Both the position numbers and the translations under genes were made by a program. Below, piece after piece: positions 8,695-18,810 of a stretch of 64,000 nt of DNA. The DNA comes from Ramlibacter sp. PS4R-6 (GTDB lineage Bacteria > Pseudomonadota > Gammaproteobacteria > Burkholderiales > Burkholderiaceae_C). Positions within the stretch are counted from its first letter, which is position 1. Each line of letters begins with the position of its first letter. The stretch spans positions 1,798,001-1,862,000 of the forward strand of contig NZ_JBBHKA010000001.1 of the NCBI RefSeq assembly GCF_037572775.1, written 5' to 3'. A model generated the notes under the pieces. The model had not been told where the DNA came from, did not search any database, and was given only the letters and a program-made list of their open reading frames with translations.

Positions 8695-9237
8695 TCAATT
8701 CCGCGGCGCCGGCGCGCGCCGCGCTTCCAGCAGCGCGTTGGCGTAGAGCGCCTCCACGCGCTTGCGCTGGGCCTCGTCGAGCAGCGCCACCAGCTTCTTC
8801 CAGTCGCTCGCGACGTCCGCCGCGGCGCCATCCAGTTCATGGGTGGCTTCGCGCGCGGCGTTGAGGTCGCGCGCGACGTCCACCGTGGCGTGCACGGCGC
8901 CCTGCGTCCACCCCAGGCGCTCCTGCGCGCGCCGGTCGTCCAGGCCGGCGAAGTCCTTCATGTCGCGGATGAACCCCTGCAGCGCCGATGCCGCCGCGGG
9001 AGACAGGCCCAGCGCCGCGCTTTCCTTTTCGAGCGCCGCCGCGAACAGCGCCATGGCATGCGGCCGCAGCGGCGATTCGGCGCGCTTCGGCGGCGTGTCG
9101 GGGATGATGCTCGAACGGTTGCCGCCGCCGTGCATGCGGCCGGTGCCGCCGCCCGGGTAGCCCTGGGCCGCTGCCGCGAGGCCCAGGAGAGCGAGGGCGG
9201 CGCCTGTCAGCAGGCGGGTGGGGATGTTGCGATTCAT
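8695..9237 (-). CDS. small exported protein of unknown function
   Basis: A 180-residue protein begins with a signal peptide, MNRNIPTRLLTGAALALLGL, cleaved near AAAQG. The mature N terminus is Gly/His-rich (YPGGGTGRMHGGGN), and the rest is alanine-rich and helical, with charged segments such as LLDEAQRKRVEALYANAL. That last segment resembles the LTxxQ-type repeats of Spy/CpxP periplasmic proteins, but the match is loose and I would not name it so. The gene is convergent with the esterase and divergent from the KTSC gene. Confidence 0.75.
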   Translation of the reverse strand: MNRNIPTRLLTGAALALLGLAAAAQGYPGGGTGRMHGGGNRSSIIPDTPPKRAESPLRPHAMALFAAALEKESAALGLSPAAASALQGFIRDMKDFAGLDDRRAQERLGWTQGAVHATVDVARDLNAAREATHELDGAAADVASDWKKLVALLDEAQRKRVEALYANALLEARRAPAPRN

Positions 9238-9274
9238 TTGACTAGCTTAAGCCTTGCCACGCTAGACTGAGCCC

Positions 9275-9547
9275 ATGACCACGAAGGAGTTCCCGGGCGG
9301 GCGCATCCGCAAGGCCGAATACGACCCGGCCTCGCAGGAGCTGCAGCTGCATTTCGACCGCGGCAACGTGCTGGCCTACAAGCACGTCCCCGAAGAAGTG
9401 TTCCGGCGCCTGTGCAGCGCGCCCACCCCCGCGACCTACTGGGAAGACCGCATCGCCGAGGAATACCCCAAGGGGCAGCCGAAGCGCGCGGGTGGCGGTG
9501 CGCCGAAGGACCTGAAGGACCTGTTCGGCGGCGGCGACGACAACTGA
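9275..9547 (+). CDS. KTSC domain protein
   Basis: This 90-residue protein matches the small KTSC domain. It has the pattern of two short strands, IRKAEYDPASQELQLHFDRG and VLAYKHVPEEVFRRLCSAP, followed by TYWEDRIAEEYPKGQPKR. The KTSC family is found alone or fused to nucleic-acid enzymes (lysyl-tRNA synthetase and others), and its role is not established. The ATG follows a short divergent region, and the acylase gene begins 17 bases after the stop. Confidence 0.82.
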   Translation: MTTKEFPGGRIRKAEYDPASQELQLHFDRGNVLAYKHVPEEVFRRLCSAPTPATYWEDRIAEEYPKGQPKRAGGGAPKDLKDLFGGGDDN

Positions 9548-9564
9548 TTGCGAAGGAGAAGGCC

Positions 9565-12051
9565 ATGCGCGTGGCCAAGGGGATCCTGGGCGCCTTGCTG
9601 GTGATCGTGCTGTTCGCGGCGGTCGCAGGCGGCGTCTATGTGTGGCAGGCGTTCCCGGACCTGGACGGCCGCATCGACGCGCCGGGCCTCGTCGACCCGG
9701 TGTACGTGCGGCGCGACACCGCGGACGTCACGCACATCGAGGCCCGCTCGCTCGCCGACGCCTATTACGCGATGGGGTTCGTGCACGCGCAGGAGCGTGG
9801 CTGGCAGCTGGAGTTCAACCGGCGCGTCATGCACGGCGAATTGAGCGAGGTCTTCGGCCCCGCCACGCTCGACACCGACCGCCTGCTGCGCCGCCTGGGC
9901 ATCATGCGCGCCGCGCAGAAGCAGTGGGAGGGCCTGAAGCCGCAGGAAAAGGACCTGATCGCCGCCTATGCGAAGGGCGTGAACGCCTTCCACAGGACGA
10001 GCATGCAGGCGCTGCCGCCCGAGTTCCACATCCTGCGCGTGATGCCGGGCGAGTGGACGCCGCAGGACACCGTGGCCTGGGTGCTGATGATGGCGCTGGA
10101 CCTGGGCGGCAACTGGGGCACGGAATTCGCGCGCCTGTCCGCGCTGCAAGCCGTCGACACGCAGCAGCTGTGGCAGGTGATGCCGCCGTACCCCGGCGAG
10201 CAGCCGCCGACCAAGGTGGACCTCGCCGCGCTGTACCGCGGCCTGGGCGTTTACCGCACCGACGGGAACGGCGCGAAGAAGACGGTGCAGAGCTTCAACG
10301 ACATCGACCTGTGGCGCGAAGGCCTGGGCCACCTCGAGGGCGTGGGTTCCAACAACTGGGTGGTGAGCGGCACGCGCACGCAAAGCGGCAAGCCGCTGCT
10401 GGCCAACGACCCGCACCTGGGCCTCACATCGCCGGCCATCTGGTACTTCGCGCACATCAAGGTGCCGGCGGCCGGCAGCCAAAAGGCGATGGACGTGATC
10501 GGCGCGACCTTCCCCGGCGCGCCGTCTGTGGTGCTGGGCCGCACCGACGGCGTCGCGTGGGCCTTCACCAACACCGGCCCCGACGTGCAGGACCTGTACC
10601 TGGAGCAGGTCGACCCGGCCGACCCCAAGCGCTACCGCACGCCCACGGGCTTCGCGCCTTTCGAGGTGCGCGAGGAGACGATCCGCGTGAAGGGCCAGCC
10701 CGACGAGAAGCTCGTCATCCGCAGCACGCGCCACGGCCCGGTGATCAGCGACGGCAACGCGACGTATGCCGACGTGATCGACACCGCCAGGTACGCGATC
10801 GCACTGCGCTGGTCGGCGCTCGATGCGGACAACCGCACCGTCACGTCGATCCTGCAGGCCAACCTGGCGCAGGACACCGACGAGATCGTTGCCGCGTTCT
10901 CGTCCTTCCATTCGCCGATGCAGAACCTGGTCGCGGCGGACACGAAGGGCAAGACGGTTTTCCGCACCATCGGCGTCATCCCCCAGCGCGCCGCCGACAA
11001 CGACATCCGCGGTATCGCGCCGTCGCCGGGCTGGGAAGCGCGCTACGACTGGACGGGCTGGGTGCCCGCGGCCCAGGTCCCGAACATCGGCAGCGACGCG
11101 ATCGCCGCGAAGGGCTGGCACGCGACAGCCAACCAGCGCATCCACCCCGCGGACTTCCCGGTGTACATGGGCAGCGACTGGGTCTCGCCCGAGCGCTTCG
11201 ACCGCATCGAGACGCTGCTGGCCGCGAAGCCCAAGCACGACGCGCAGTCGATGCGCGACGTGCACGCGGACACCTTGTCGCTCGCGACGCAGCGGCTGCT
11301 GCCGATGCTGCGCGCCACGCAGGGCACGCATGCGAAGGCCGCCGAAGCGCAGGCGCTGCTGAAGGACTTCGACGGCACCATGCGCGCCGACGGCGCGGCG
11401 CCGCTGGTGTTCGCCTACTGGGCCGACGAACTCACGCGCGCCGTGATCGCGCCGAAGCTGGGCGAAGCCAAGTTCAACGCGCTGTACGGCAAGCGCACCT
11501 TCCGCGCGGGGCTGGAGCAGATCGCCGGGGATCCGAAGGCCGCCGCCGCGTGGTGCGGCGCCGCCACCTGCGCGCAGCAGTCGGCGAAGGCGCTGGACCG
11601 TGCGCTGGAACGCATCGTGGCGGAGCAGGGCAGCGACGCCGCCAAGTGGCGCTGGGGCCGCGCGCACCCGGCGCTGTCAGGGCACCGTCCCTTCACCAAC
11701 GTCGGCGCGCTCGCGAAATTCTTCGACGTGCAGGTGGAGTCGCCCGGCGACCCGTGGACGGTGAACGTCGCGCAGTACTGGGTGAACCAGCAGCGGCTGC
11801 CCTTCGCCAGCCGCCACGCGCCGAGCATGCGCGCGATCTACGACCTGGCTGACCTGGAGAAGTCGCAGTTCATCTACCAGACGGGGCAGAGCGGCCTGGT
11901 CTTCAGCAGCCGCTACCGCGACATGGCGAACGAATGGGCCCAGGTGAAGTACCGGCCGCTGCAGATGCGGCCGGCTTCATGGGCCCACCAGTCGACGCTG
12001 ACGCCGATGTGGGAAGCGGCTAGCGCCGCGGAGCACTCACCAGCGCGTTGA
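9565..12051 (+). CDS. penicillin acylase family (Ntn-hydrolase) protein
   Basis: This 828-residue protein is of the penicillin amidase / N-acyl-homoserine lactone acylase family. Residues 1-25 form one hydrophobic segment that exports or anchors it. The alpha chain covers about 30-220. GVGSNNWVVSGTRTQSGKPL holds the autocatalytic cleavage site, with Ser262 becoming the N-terminal nucleophile of the beta chain. LLANDPHLGL follows. I set the start at 9565, which has an aaggag ribosome site; the frame is open upstream, but over the KTSC gene. Family members hydrolyse beta-lactam side chains, acyl-homoserine lactones or other amides; the substrate here is not predictable. The 3' end overlaps tolC by 32 bases, convergent. 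Confidence 0.92.
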   Translation: MRVAKGILGALLVIVLFAAVAGGVYVWQAFPDLDGRIDAPGLVDPVYVRRDTADVTHIEARSLADAYYAMGFVHAQERGWQLEFNRRVMHGELSEVFGPATLDTDRLLRRLGIMRAAQKQWEGLKPQEKDLIAAYAKGVNAFHRTSMQALPPEFHILRVMPGEWTPQDTVAWVLMMALDLGGNWGTEFARLSALQAVDTQQLWQVMPPYPGEQPPTKVDLAALYRGLGVYRTDGNGAKKTVQSFNDIDLWREGLGHLEGVGSNNWVVSGTRTQSGKPLLANDPHLGLTSPAIWYFAHIKVPAAGSQKAMDVIGATFPGAPSVVLGRTDGVAWAFTNTGPDVQDLYLEQVDPADPKRYRTPTGFAPFEVREETIRVKGQPDEKLVIRSTRHGPVISDGNATYADVIDTARYAIALRWSALDADNRTVTSILQANLAQDTDEIVAAFSSFHSPMQNLVAADTKGKTVFRTIGVIPQRAADNDIRGIAPSPGWEARYDWTGWVPAAQVPNIGSDAIAAKGWHATANQRIHPADFPVYMGSDWVSPERFDRIETLLAAKPKHDAQSMRDVHADTLSLATQRLLPMLRATQGTHAKAAEAQALLKDFDGTMRADGAAPLVFAYWADELTRAVIAPKLGEAKFNALYGKRTFRAGLEQIAGDPKAAAAWCGAATCAQQSAKALDRALERIVAEQGSDAAKWRWGRAHPALSGHRPFTNVGALAKFFDVQVESPGDPWTVNVAQYWVNQQRLPFASRHAPSMRAIYDLADLEKSQFIYQTGQSGLVFSSRYRDMANEWAQVKYRPLQMRPASWAHQSTLTPMWEAASAAEHSPAR

Positions 12052-13357
12052 GCGTGGCCAGGTCCTCCGGCACCAGCGTGCCGTTGGCCTGGCGCAGCTT
12101 CAGGTGCCCCAGCAGCACGTTGTAGCGGGCCTGCGCGAGGTCGCGCTTGGTCTGGAACAGCTGGCTTTGCGCGTTCAGCACGTCGATGTTGATGCGCACG
12201 CCCACCTGGTAGCCGAGCTGGTTCGCTTCCAGCGCCAGCTGCGTGGACGCCTCGGCCGATTCCAGCGCCTTCACCTGCTGCTGCCCCGAGACGAGCCCGA
12301 AGTACGCGGTGCGCGTGGCCTGCGCCACGTTGCGGCGCGCGTTCTCCAGGTCCGACTGCGCTTTGTCTTCGAGCGACAGCGTTTCGCGGATGCGGTTCTG
12401 CGTGGCGAAGCCCGCGAACAGCGGCAGGTTGAACGACAGGCCCACTTGCCCGGTGTTGGCGCGCGTCGACGAAGGGATGGTCGTCGTCCCGTTGGGGTTG
12501 CGCGTGACGTTGTAGCTGGCGGTGAGGTCCAGCGTCGGCTTGTGGCCGGCGCGCGCCTTCTCCGTTTCGAGCTCGGCGATCTCGACGCCCGTGCGCGCCT
12601 GCAGGATCGCGGGGCTGAACTCCTCGGCCTGCTGCACCCACGCCTCGGGGTTCGCCGGTTGCGGCGGCGGCAGCGTCGTGATCGCGAGCGGGTTCGGGTT
12701 GACGTTGGGCCGGCCCACCAGCGAATCGAGCGCGAGCTTCTTCACGCGCAGGTCGTTCTCGGCGGCGATCTCCTGCGACGTCACCAGGTCGAAGCGCGCC
12801 TGCGCCTCGCGCGAGTCGGTGATGGTGGAGGTGCCGACTTCGAAGTTGCGCTTGGCCGAGGCCAGCTGCTCGCCCGTCGCCGACTTCTGCGCGCGCACGA
12901 AGGTCAGCGTGTCCTGCGCCGCCAGCACGTCGAAGTAGGCCTGCGCCACGCGCACGATCAGGTCCTGGCTGGCGGTGTTCAGCTGCGCCTGCGCCAGTTC
13001 CACCTGGCGCTTGCCCTGCTTGTAGGTCGCGAAGTTCGCGGGCCGGTACAGGGGCTGCGCCGCGCTGAGCGTGCCGACCTGCGTGGTCGACGGGAACTCG
13101 ATGTTGGGCACCGTGTTGTCCAGGTGCGAGCGCGTCACGCCGCCCGACAGGTTGGCGGTGGGCAGGATGCCCGCCTTCGTCTGCTCCGCGCGGAACAGGT
13201 TGGCGTCGTACTGCGCCTTGGCCGACTGCCACGTCGCGTCGTAGGAACGCGCCGATTCGTACAGCTCCAGGAGGCTTTGCGCGTGCGCAGGTGCGGCCAG
13301 GGCCGCCAGGATGGCGGCCACGGGTAGCAGGCGGAAAACAGTCCGCGGTTTGTTCAT
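12020..13357 (-). CDS. tolC: TolC-family outer-membrane efflux channel
   Basis: This 445-residue protein forms the trimeric outer-membrane exit duct used by RND and type I exporters. A signal peptide ends at APAHAQ (about residue 26). The mature protein has two repeated OEP halves of alternating coiled-coil and strand segments, for example LDTASQ-type helices and QARYNVLLGHLKLRQANG near the end. It is the last gene of a minus-strand run that starts at tetR (19499). It lies 42 bases after the rhodanese gene and probably provides the channel for the RND pump encoded upstream. Its stop lies within the end of the convergent acylase gene. Confidence 0.93.
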   Translation of the reverse strand: MNKPRTVFRLLPVAAILAALAAPAHAQSLLELYESARSYDATWQSAKAQYDANLFRAEQTKAGILPTANLSGGVTRSHLDNTVPNIEFPSTTQVGTLSAAQPLYRPANFATYKQGKRQVELAQAQLNTASQDLIVRVAQAYFDVLAAQDTLTFVRAQKSATGEQLASAKRNFEVGTSTITDSREAQARFDLVTSQEIAAENDLRVKKLALDSLVGRPNVNPNPLAITTLPPPQPANPEAWVQQAEEFSPAILQARTGVEIAELETEKARAGHKPTLDLTASYNVTRNPNGTTTIPSSTRANTGQVGLSFNLPLFAGFATQNRIRETLSLEDKAQSDLENARRNVAQATRTAYFGLVSGQQQVKALESAEASTQLALEANQLGYQVGVRINIDVLNAQSQLFQTKRDLAQARYNVLLGHLKLRQANGTLVPEDLATLNALVSAPRR

Positions 13358-13399
13358 TTCTTCGTCCTCAAGTCTCGTTCGGTCAAATGTCCCGCGGCG

Positions 13400-13735
13400 C
13401 TAGTACCGTGGGACGCTCGGGTCGAGTTCCTGCGACCAGGCGTCGATGCCGCCGGCGATGTTCGCGACGGTTTCGAACCCTTGCGCTTGCAGGAACATGG
13501 CAACGCGCATCGAGCGCGCGCCGTGGTGGCAGAGAACTGCCACCGCTCGCCCCGGGTCCAGCTGGCCGAGACGGCCCGGGATCTCGTTCATCGGGATGTG
13601 CTGCAGCTCGAAGCCTTCGGGCTTCACGGCTGCCGCACGCAATTCGTTCGCTTCGCGCACGTCCAGGACGACGGCGTCCGCACCATGCGACTGGATCCAG
13701 GAGGACAGTTCGTGGGGACGGACCTGGTCGATCAT
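13400..13735 (-). CDS. rhodanese-like domain protein
   Basis: A single-domain rhodanese of 111 residues, probably cytoplasmic. The active loop is CHHGARSM with Cys69 as the persulfide-bearing residue. LDVREANELRAA near the N terminus and GGIDAWSQELDPSVPRY at the C terminus are typical of the GlpE/PspE size class. The start overlaps the methyltransferase stop by one base (TGATG), so the two are translationally coupled. The chain lies inside an efflux operon; what sulfur chemistry it serves there is unknown. Confidence 0.9.
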   Translation of the reverse strand: MIDQVRPHELSSWIQSHGADAVVLDVREANELRAAAVKPEGFELQHIPMNEIPGRLGQLDPGRAVAVLCHHGARSMRVAMFLQAQGFETVANIAGGIDAWSQELDPSVPRY

Positions 13736-14436
13736 CAGAACGTGAACTTCGAAGGTTCGGCGAAGTTCGCCAGGCGCGGGGCGTTGATGTCCCACGGCTG
13801 CGCGGTCTCGTACGTCGTCTCGCCGGTGCGCGTGATGAAGGTCGCGCGCATGATGGGCTCGTTGCCGGTGATGGCGCCCAGGCGCCCGCCCACCTTCAGC
13901 TGCGACAGCAGCGCGGGCGGCACCTCGGCCACCGAGCCCGACAGCACGATCACGTCGAAGGGGCCTTCGGCCGGCAAGCCCTTGGCGCCGTCGCCCTCGC
14001 GCACGTCCACATTGGAGATGCCGGCGCGCTGCAGGTTGGCGCGGGCCATCTTCGCAAGCTCCGGCTTCAGCTCCAGCGAGATCACGCGCTGCGCGCGCTG
14101 GCCCAGCAGCGCGGCCATGTAGCCGGAACCGGCGCCCACTTCCAGCACCTTGTCGCCGGGGCGGACCTTCAGGTCCTGCAGCATGCGGGCTTCCATCTTG
14201 GGCTCCAGCATCATCCAGCCGTTGTCCTCGGCTTCGGCCGTGTTGGCAGTCAGCGGAATCTGCATGTCCACGAACGCCAGCGCCCTGTGGGCAATGGGCA
14301 CGAAGTCCTCGCGGTGCATGCGCGACAGCAGCGCCAGGATCTCCAGGTCGAGCACGTCCCAGGGGCGGATCTGCTGCTCGATCATGTTGAAGCGGGCGTG
14401 TTCGAGGTCGGTCGGGGCGTTCATGGCGGCTTGCAT
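13735..14436 (-). CDS. protein-L-isoaspartate O-methyltransferase family protein
   Basis: This 233-residue protein is an SAM-dependent methyltransferase of the PCMT family. Motif I is KVLEVGAGSGYMAALL. The acidic end of the second strand is in ISLELKPELAKMARANL, and the motif II region is PFDVIVLSGSVAEVPPALLS. The segment where classical Pcm enzymes bind the isoaspartyl substrate is divergent, with a long insertion (TANTAEAEDNGWMML), so the substrate may not be damaged protein. A second ATG 12 bases downstream is also possible. It lies 5 bases after the RND pump gene and overlaps the rhodanese gene by one base. Confidence 0.82.
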   Translation of the reverse strand: MQAAMNAPTDLEHARFNMIEQQIRPWDVLDLEILALLSRMHREDFVPIAHRALAFVDMQIPLTANTAEAEDNGWMMLEPKMEARMLQDLKVRPGDKVLEVGAGSGYMAALLGQRAQRVISLELKPELAKMARANLQRAGISNVDVREGDGAKGLPAEGPFDVIVLSGSVAEVPPALLSQLKVGGRLGAITGNEPIMRATFITRTGETTYETAQPWDINAPRLANFAEPSKFTF

Positions 14437-14441
14437 GTGGG

Positions 14442-17400
14442 TCAGGACAAACCATCGATTCTAGAGGCGGCCACGGGCTGCGCCCCGCCGCCCGCCGACG
14501 TGGCCGGCGGCTGCTTGCGCCACTTGCGCATCGCCCATGCGCCCAGGTCGTCCAGGTAGCAGTACACCACCGGCACGACCACCAGCGTGAGCAGGGAGGA
14601 AGTGATCACGCCGCCGATGACGGCCTGGCCCATGGGCGCGCGCTGCTCCGAACCTTCCGTCAGCGCGAAGGCCAGCGGCACCATGCCGAAGATCATCGCC
14701 AGCGTCGTCATCAGGATGGGACGCAGGCGCACCTTGGCGGCGTGCAGGAGCGCCTCGCTGCGCTCCATGCCTTCGTCGCGCATGCGGATGGCGAAGTCGA
14801 CCAGCAGGATGGCGTTCTTGGTCACCAGGCCCATCAGCATCACCACGCCGATGATGGAGAACATCGACAGCGTCGAGCCGAAGAAGAGCAGGGCCAGCAC
14901 CACGCCGATCAGCGTCAGCGGCAGCGAGGTCATCAGAGCCATGGGCTGCAGGAAGCTCTTGAACTGGCTGGCCAGGATCATGTAGATGAAGATGATCGCC
15001 ATCGCCAGCGCAGAGACGGCGTACGCGAACGACTCCGCCATGTTCTTGGTCGAGCCGCTGAACTGGTAGCGGTAGCCCGGCGGGAAGCTGATGGTGTCGA
15101 GCACCTTGCGGATGTCGGCCGAGACTTCGCCGGTCGCCCGGTTCTGCGAGTTGGCGTTGATGGCCACTTCGCGCGTGAGGTCGCGGCGGTTGATCTGGTT
15201 GGGGCCGGTGGATTCCTTCACCTGCGCCACCTGGTTCAGGCGCACAATGCGCGAGCTGCCGTCGGGGTTGGTGCCGGTGGCGAACGGCAGGCGCTCCAGG
15301 TCCTGCGGCGCGTTGCGCGAGTCGGGTGCCAGGCGCACGTTCACGTCGTAGGTCTGGTCGTCGGGCGCGCGCCAGTTGCCCACCGTCTGGCCGGCCACCA
15401 GCGTGCGCAGCGAGACGCCGACCTGCGCCACCGACAGGCCCAGGTCCGAGGCCGCATCGCGCTTCACGTCCACCGAGATCACCGGCTTGTCGGCCTTCAC
15501 GCTGGAGTCCAGGTCCACCAGGCCCGGGATGCCGCGCACGCGCTCCATCACCAGGCGCGACAGGCGCTCCAGTTCCTTCAGGTCCGGGCCCTGCAGCGAG
15601 AACTCGATCTGCTTGTTGCCGCCCACCGCGTCGAGCAGGCCGACGTGCGTCACGGTGATGCCCGGCACCTGCTTCAGGCGATCGCGCAGCACCGCCGACA
15701 TCTGGTCGACGCTGCGGTCGCGCTCCTTGCGCGGCACCAGGCGCACGTAGACCGACGAATAGATCTTGCCCTGCGCGTTGCCGGTGTTGATGGTCGCCAG
15801 CGTGTACTTCACCTCGCGCGATTCGCGGATGATGGACTCCACTTGCCGCGCCTTGGCTTCCGTCACTTCCAGCGACGAGCCCACGGGGGTGTAGAAGGTG
15901 ATCGACGTTTCCGAGTAGTCGGCCTTGGGCACGAACTCGGTGCCCAGCAGCGGCACCATGAAGATCGACAGCACGAAGATGCCGGCGGCCAGCGCCAGCG
16001 TGACCAGCTTGTGCCCCAGCGACCAGCGCAGGATGTCCTGGTAGGCATGCGCCAGGCCGTCGGTGGCGCGGTCGAACCAGCCCGTCACCCGGCCGATGGT
16101 CTTGTCGTACCAGGTGCGCATCTCGCGCGGCTTGCCGTGCGCATCGATCTCGGGGTCGTGCCACACCGAGGACAGCATCGGGTCCAGCGTGAAGCTCACG
16201 AACATCGAGATCAGCACGGCCGCGACGATGGTGATGCCGAACTCGTGGAAGAACTTGCCGATGATGCCGCCCATGAAGCCGATGGGCAGGAACACGGCGA
16301 CGATGGAGAAGGTGGTGGCCAGCACCGCCAGGCCGATCTCCTGCGTGCCTTCCATCGCGGCCGGGAAGGCGTCCTTGCCCATCTGCACGTGGCGCACGAT
16401 GTTCTCCCGCACCACGATCGCGTCGTCGATGAGCAGGCCCACGCACAGCGACAGCGCCATCAGCGTCACCATGTTGATGGTGAAGCCGAAGGCGTACATG
16501 AAGAGGAAGGTGCCGATGATCGAGATCGGCAGCGTCAGGCCCGTGATGACCGTGGAGCGCCACGAGTTCAGGAACAGGAAGACGATCAGCACGGTGAGCA
16601 GCGCGCCCTCGATCAGCGTGCGGCGCACGTTCTCCACCGCCACGCGGATGGGGCGCGACGCGTCGGTGATCTCGGTGAGCTTCACGCCCGGCGGCAGCTG
16701 CGCCTGCATCTCGGCAAGGGTGCGCTTCAGGCCGTCGACCACCTCGATGGTGTTCTCGTCCTGCGATTTCTGCACCGTCAGCAGCAGCGTGCGATCGCCG
16801 TTGTAGAGCGCCAGGCTCTCCAGTTCCTGCGCGCCGTCGGCGACGCGCGCCACCTGGTCGACGCGCACCGGTGCGCCGTTCCTGCGCGTGACGATGATCC
16901 GCCCGAAGTCCTCGGGCCGCTTCATGCGCGCGTCTATCTGCACGGTGCGGTCCTGTGCCGACGAGCGGATCGCGCCCACCGGCAGGTCCTGGTTCTCGTT
17001 GCGCACGGCGGCGGCCACCTGGTCGGCGGTGACGCCGAAGGCCTCCATGGCCGCCGGGTTGAGGTAGATGTTGATCTCGCGCTTGGTGCCGCCCACCAGC
17101 GTGACCGAGCCGACGCCGCGCACGTTCTCGATGCGCTTGCGCAGCACCTGGTCGGACCAATTGGTGAGCTCCACCGCGTCCATCGCCTTGCCCTTGCCGG
17201 CGTCGGGCAGCACGGCCACCGACCAGATCGCGCGCGCCGACGGGTCGAAGCGCAGCACGCGCGGCTCCTTCACCTCGTCACGCAGGATGGGGCGGACGGC
17301 GGCGATCTTCTCGCGCACGTCGTCGGCGGCCTTGCGCCCGTCGATGTGCAGCTGGAACTCGATGATCACCACCGACTGGTTCTCGTAGCTGCGCGAGGTC

Positions 17401-17639
17401 AGGGCGTTGATGCCGGCGATGGAGTTCACCGACTCCTCGACCTTCTTGGTCACCTCGCTCTCGACGATCTCGGGCGCGGCGCCGGGGTACTCGGTGATCA
17501 CCACGACCACCGGGAAGTCGATGTTGGGGAACTGGTCGACCTTCAGGCGCTGGTACGAGAACAGGCCTAGCACCACGATGGCGAGCATCACCATCGTCGC
17601 GAAGACGGGGTTCTTCAGGCTGACGCGCGTGAACCACAT
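14442..17639 (-). CDS. RND efflux pump, inner-membrane permease (HAE1 family)
   Basis: This 1065-residue proton-driven exporter has the duplicated RND architecture: a membrane segment at the N terminus (about 12-30), the first large periplasmic loop (about 35-335), TM2-6, a second loop and TM7-12. The proton-relay pair Asp405-Asp406 lies in LCVGLLIDDAIVVRENI. The C-terminal half carries the mirrored LMGLVTKNAILLVDFAI. It is closest in style to MdtB/MdtC/MexF-like pumps. The adaptor gene lies 13 bases upstream and tolC is further down in the same run, giving a complete tripartite pump. The substrate range is not predictable from sequence. Confidence 0.94.
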   Translation of the reverse strand: MWFTRVSLKNPVFATMVMLAIVVLGLFSYQRLKVDQFPNIDFPVVVVITEYPGAAPEIVESEVTKKVEESVNSIAGINALTSRSYENQSVVIIEFQLHIDGRKAADDVREKIAAVRPILRDEVKEPRVLRFDPSARAIWSVAVLPDAGKGKAMDAVELTNWSDQVLRKRIENVRGVGSVTLVGGTKREINIYLNPAAMEAFGVTADQVAAAVRNENQDLPVGAIRSSAQDRTVQIDARMKRPEDFGRIIVTRRNGAPVRVDQVARVADGAQELESLALYNGDRTLLLTVQKSQDENTIEVVDGLKRTLAEMQAQLPPGVKLTEITDASRPIRVAVENVRRTLIEGALLTVLIVFLFLNSWRSTVITGLTLPISIIGTFLFMYAFGFTINMVTLMALSLCVGLLIDDAIVVRENIVRHVQMGKDAFPAAMEGTQEIGLAVLATTFSIVAVFLPIGFMGGIIGKFFHEFGITIVAAVLISMFVSFTLDPMLSSVWHDPEIDAHGKPREMRTWYDKTIGRVTGWFDRATDGLAHAYQDILRWSLGHKLVTLALAAGIFVLSIFMVPLLGTEFVPKADYSETSITFYTPVGSSLEVTEAKARQVESIIRESREVKYTLATINTGNAQGKIYSSVYVRLVPRKERDRSVDQMSAVLRDRLKQVPGITVTHVGLLDAVGGNKQIEFSLQGPDLKELERLSRLVMERVRGIPGLVDLDSSVKADKPVISVDVKRDAASDLGLSVAQVGVSLRTLVAGQTVGNWRAPDDQTYDVNVRLAPDSRNAPQDLERLPFATGTNPDGSSRIVRLNQVAQVKESTGPNQINRRDLTREVAINANSQNRATGEVSADIRKVLDTISFPPGYRYQFSGSTKNMAESFAYAVSALAMAIIFIYMILASQFKSFLQPMALMTSLPLTLIGVVLALLFFGSTLSMFSIIGVVMLMGLVTKNAILLVDFAIRMRDEGMERSEALLHAAKVRLRPILMTTLAMIFGMVPLAFALTEGSEQRAPMGQAVIGGVITSSLLTLVVVPVVYCYLDDLGAWAMRKWRKQPPATSAGGGAQPVAASRIDGLS

Positions 17640-17652
17640 GGCGGGACGGCGC

Positions 17653-18810
17653 TCAGGGCTTGGGGGTGGAGCCGGCGGGCGCGGTGGTGAACTTCACCTG
17701 CGTGCCTTCGCGCAGCGGGCCGAGCGAGCCCTTGATGACCAGCGCGCCCGCGGGCACGCCTTTGACGGCGACCATCATCTCGCCCTCGGCCTCGCCGCGC
17801 GTGCCGGTTTCCACGGCCTTGTGCGCGACCTGGTTGTTGTCGACGACCTGGACGTAGGGCGAAGGCTTGTCGGTGCGCACGGCCGTGACGGGCACGGCCA
17901 GCGCGATCGCCTGCCCGGTGCCCAGCGTGCCTTGCGCGAACAGGCCCTGGCGCAGCCCGGCGGGTTGTTGGACCTCGAGGTACGCGAGCACGCTGCGGCT
18001 GCCGGCCTGGGCAGTGGGGTTGATGCGCACGACCTTGGCCGCGACCGGCGTGCCGCGGCCTTCCACCTGCAGCAGGGCGGCCTGGCCGACGCGCACGTTC
18101 ACCGAATCCGCGGCGGTGAGCGTCGCTTCGAGTTCCAGGCGCGACAGGTCGACGATCTCGACCACCTTGGCGTCGATGCCCACGCGCTCGCCCGGCTGCG
18201 CCACGCGCTGCGACACGATGCCGGAGATGGGCGCGCGCAGGTTGGTGTCGTCCAGCGACTTCTTCGCCATGTCGACGGCGGCCACCGCGGCGTTGTGCGT
18301 CGATTGCGCGGCGCTCAGGTTGTTCAGCGAGGTGTCCAGCGCGTTCTTGGAGATGAAGCCCTGGTCCACCAGCTTCTTGTTGTTGTCCCACTGGCGCTGG
18401 GCGATGTCGATCTGGGCCTTGGCGGCCTCGGCCTGCTCCTGCGCCTGCTTCACGCGTGCCGCGTACTCGGTGGTGTCCACGCGCGCGATGACCTGGCCGG
18501 CCTTGACGAGGTCGCCTTCGCGCACGGTCAGGCCCTGCAGCTCGCCGGCCACGCGCGCCTTCACGACGGCGGAATTCACCGCGCGCAGCGAGCCGGAGAT
18601 CGGCAGGCCCTGCGCCAGCGGCAGCTCGCGCGCCTTCACCACGTCGGTCGCGGCGAGCTCGACGACGCTTTGCACCTTGGCTGTCGCGGCCTGCGTGACG
18701 GCGTCCTGCTGCGCGCGCTTGGCGCCCAGCGCGCGGACGACGCCGAAAGCAACTGCGAGCAGTGCCACCGCGATGGCGATCCAGATCTTGTGGCGTCGGG
18801 TCAGGGTCAT
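17653..18810 (-). CDS. RND efflux periplasmic adaptor (membrane fusion protein)
   Basis: This 385-residue adaptor links the inner-membrane pump to TolC. One N-terminal hydrophobic segment (about residues 8-27) anchors or exports it. The lipoyl/biotinyl half-motifs are [20 protein letters not shown] and [20 protein letters not shown], and between them lies an alpha-helical hairpin of about 70 residues. There is no lipobox cysteine. The ATG overlaps the tetR stop by four bases (ATGA), so regulator and pump genes are transcribed and translated together. Confidence 0.93.
   Translation of the reverse strand: MTLTRRHKIWIAIAVALLAVAFGVVRALGAKRAQQDAVTQAATAKVQSVVELAATDVVKARELPLAQGLPISGSLRAVNSAVVKARVAGELQGLTVREGDLVKAGQVIARVDTTEYAARVKQAQEQAEAAKAQIDIAQRQWDNNKKLVDQGFISKNALDTSLNNLSAAQSTHNAAVAAVDMAKKSLDDTNLRAPISGIVSQRVAQPGERVGIDAKVVEIVDLSRLELEATLTAADSVNVRVGQAALLQVEGRGTPVAAKVVRINPTAQAGSRSVLAYLEVQQPAGLRQGLFAQGTLGTGQAIALAVPVTAVRTDKPSPYVQVVDNNQVAHKAVETGTRGEAEGEMMVAVKGVPAGALVIKGSLGPLREGTQVKFTTAPAGSTPKP

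Noticed and set aside
14742..17570. A 942-codon plus-strand open frame opposite the RND pump
   Set aside because: Same reasoning: low-complexity Arg/His/Gln translation opposite a conserved gene.
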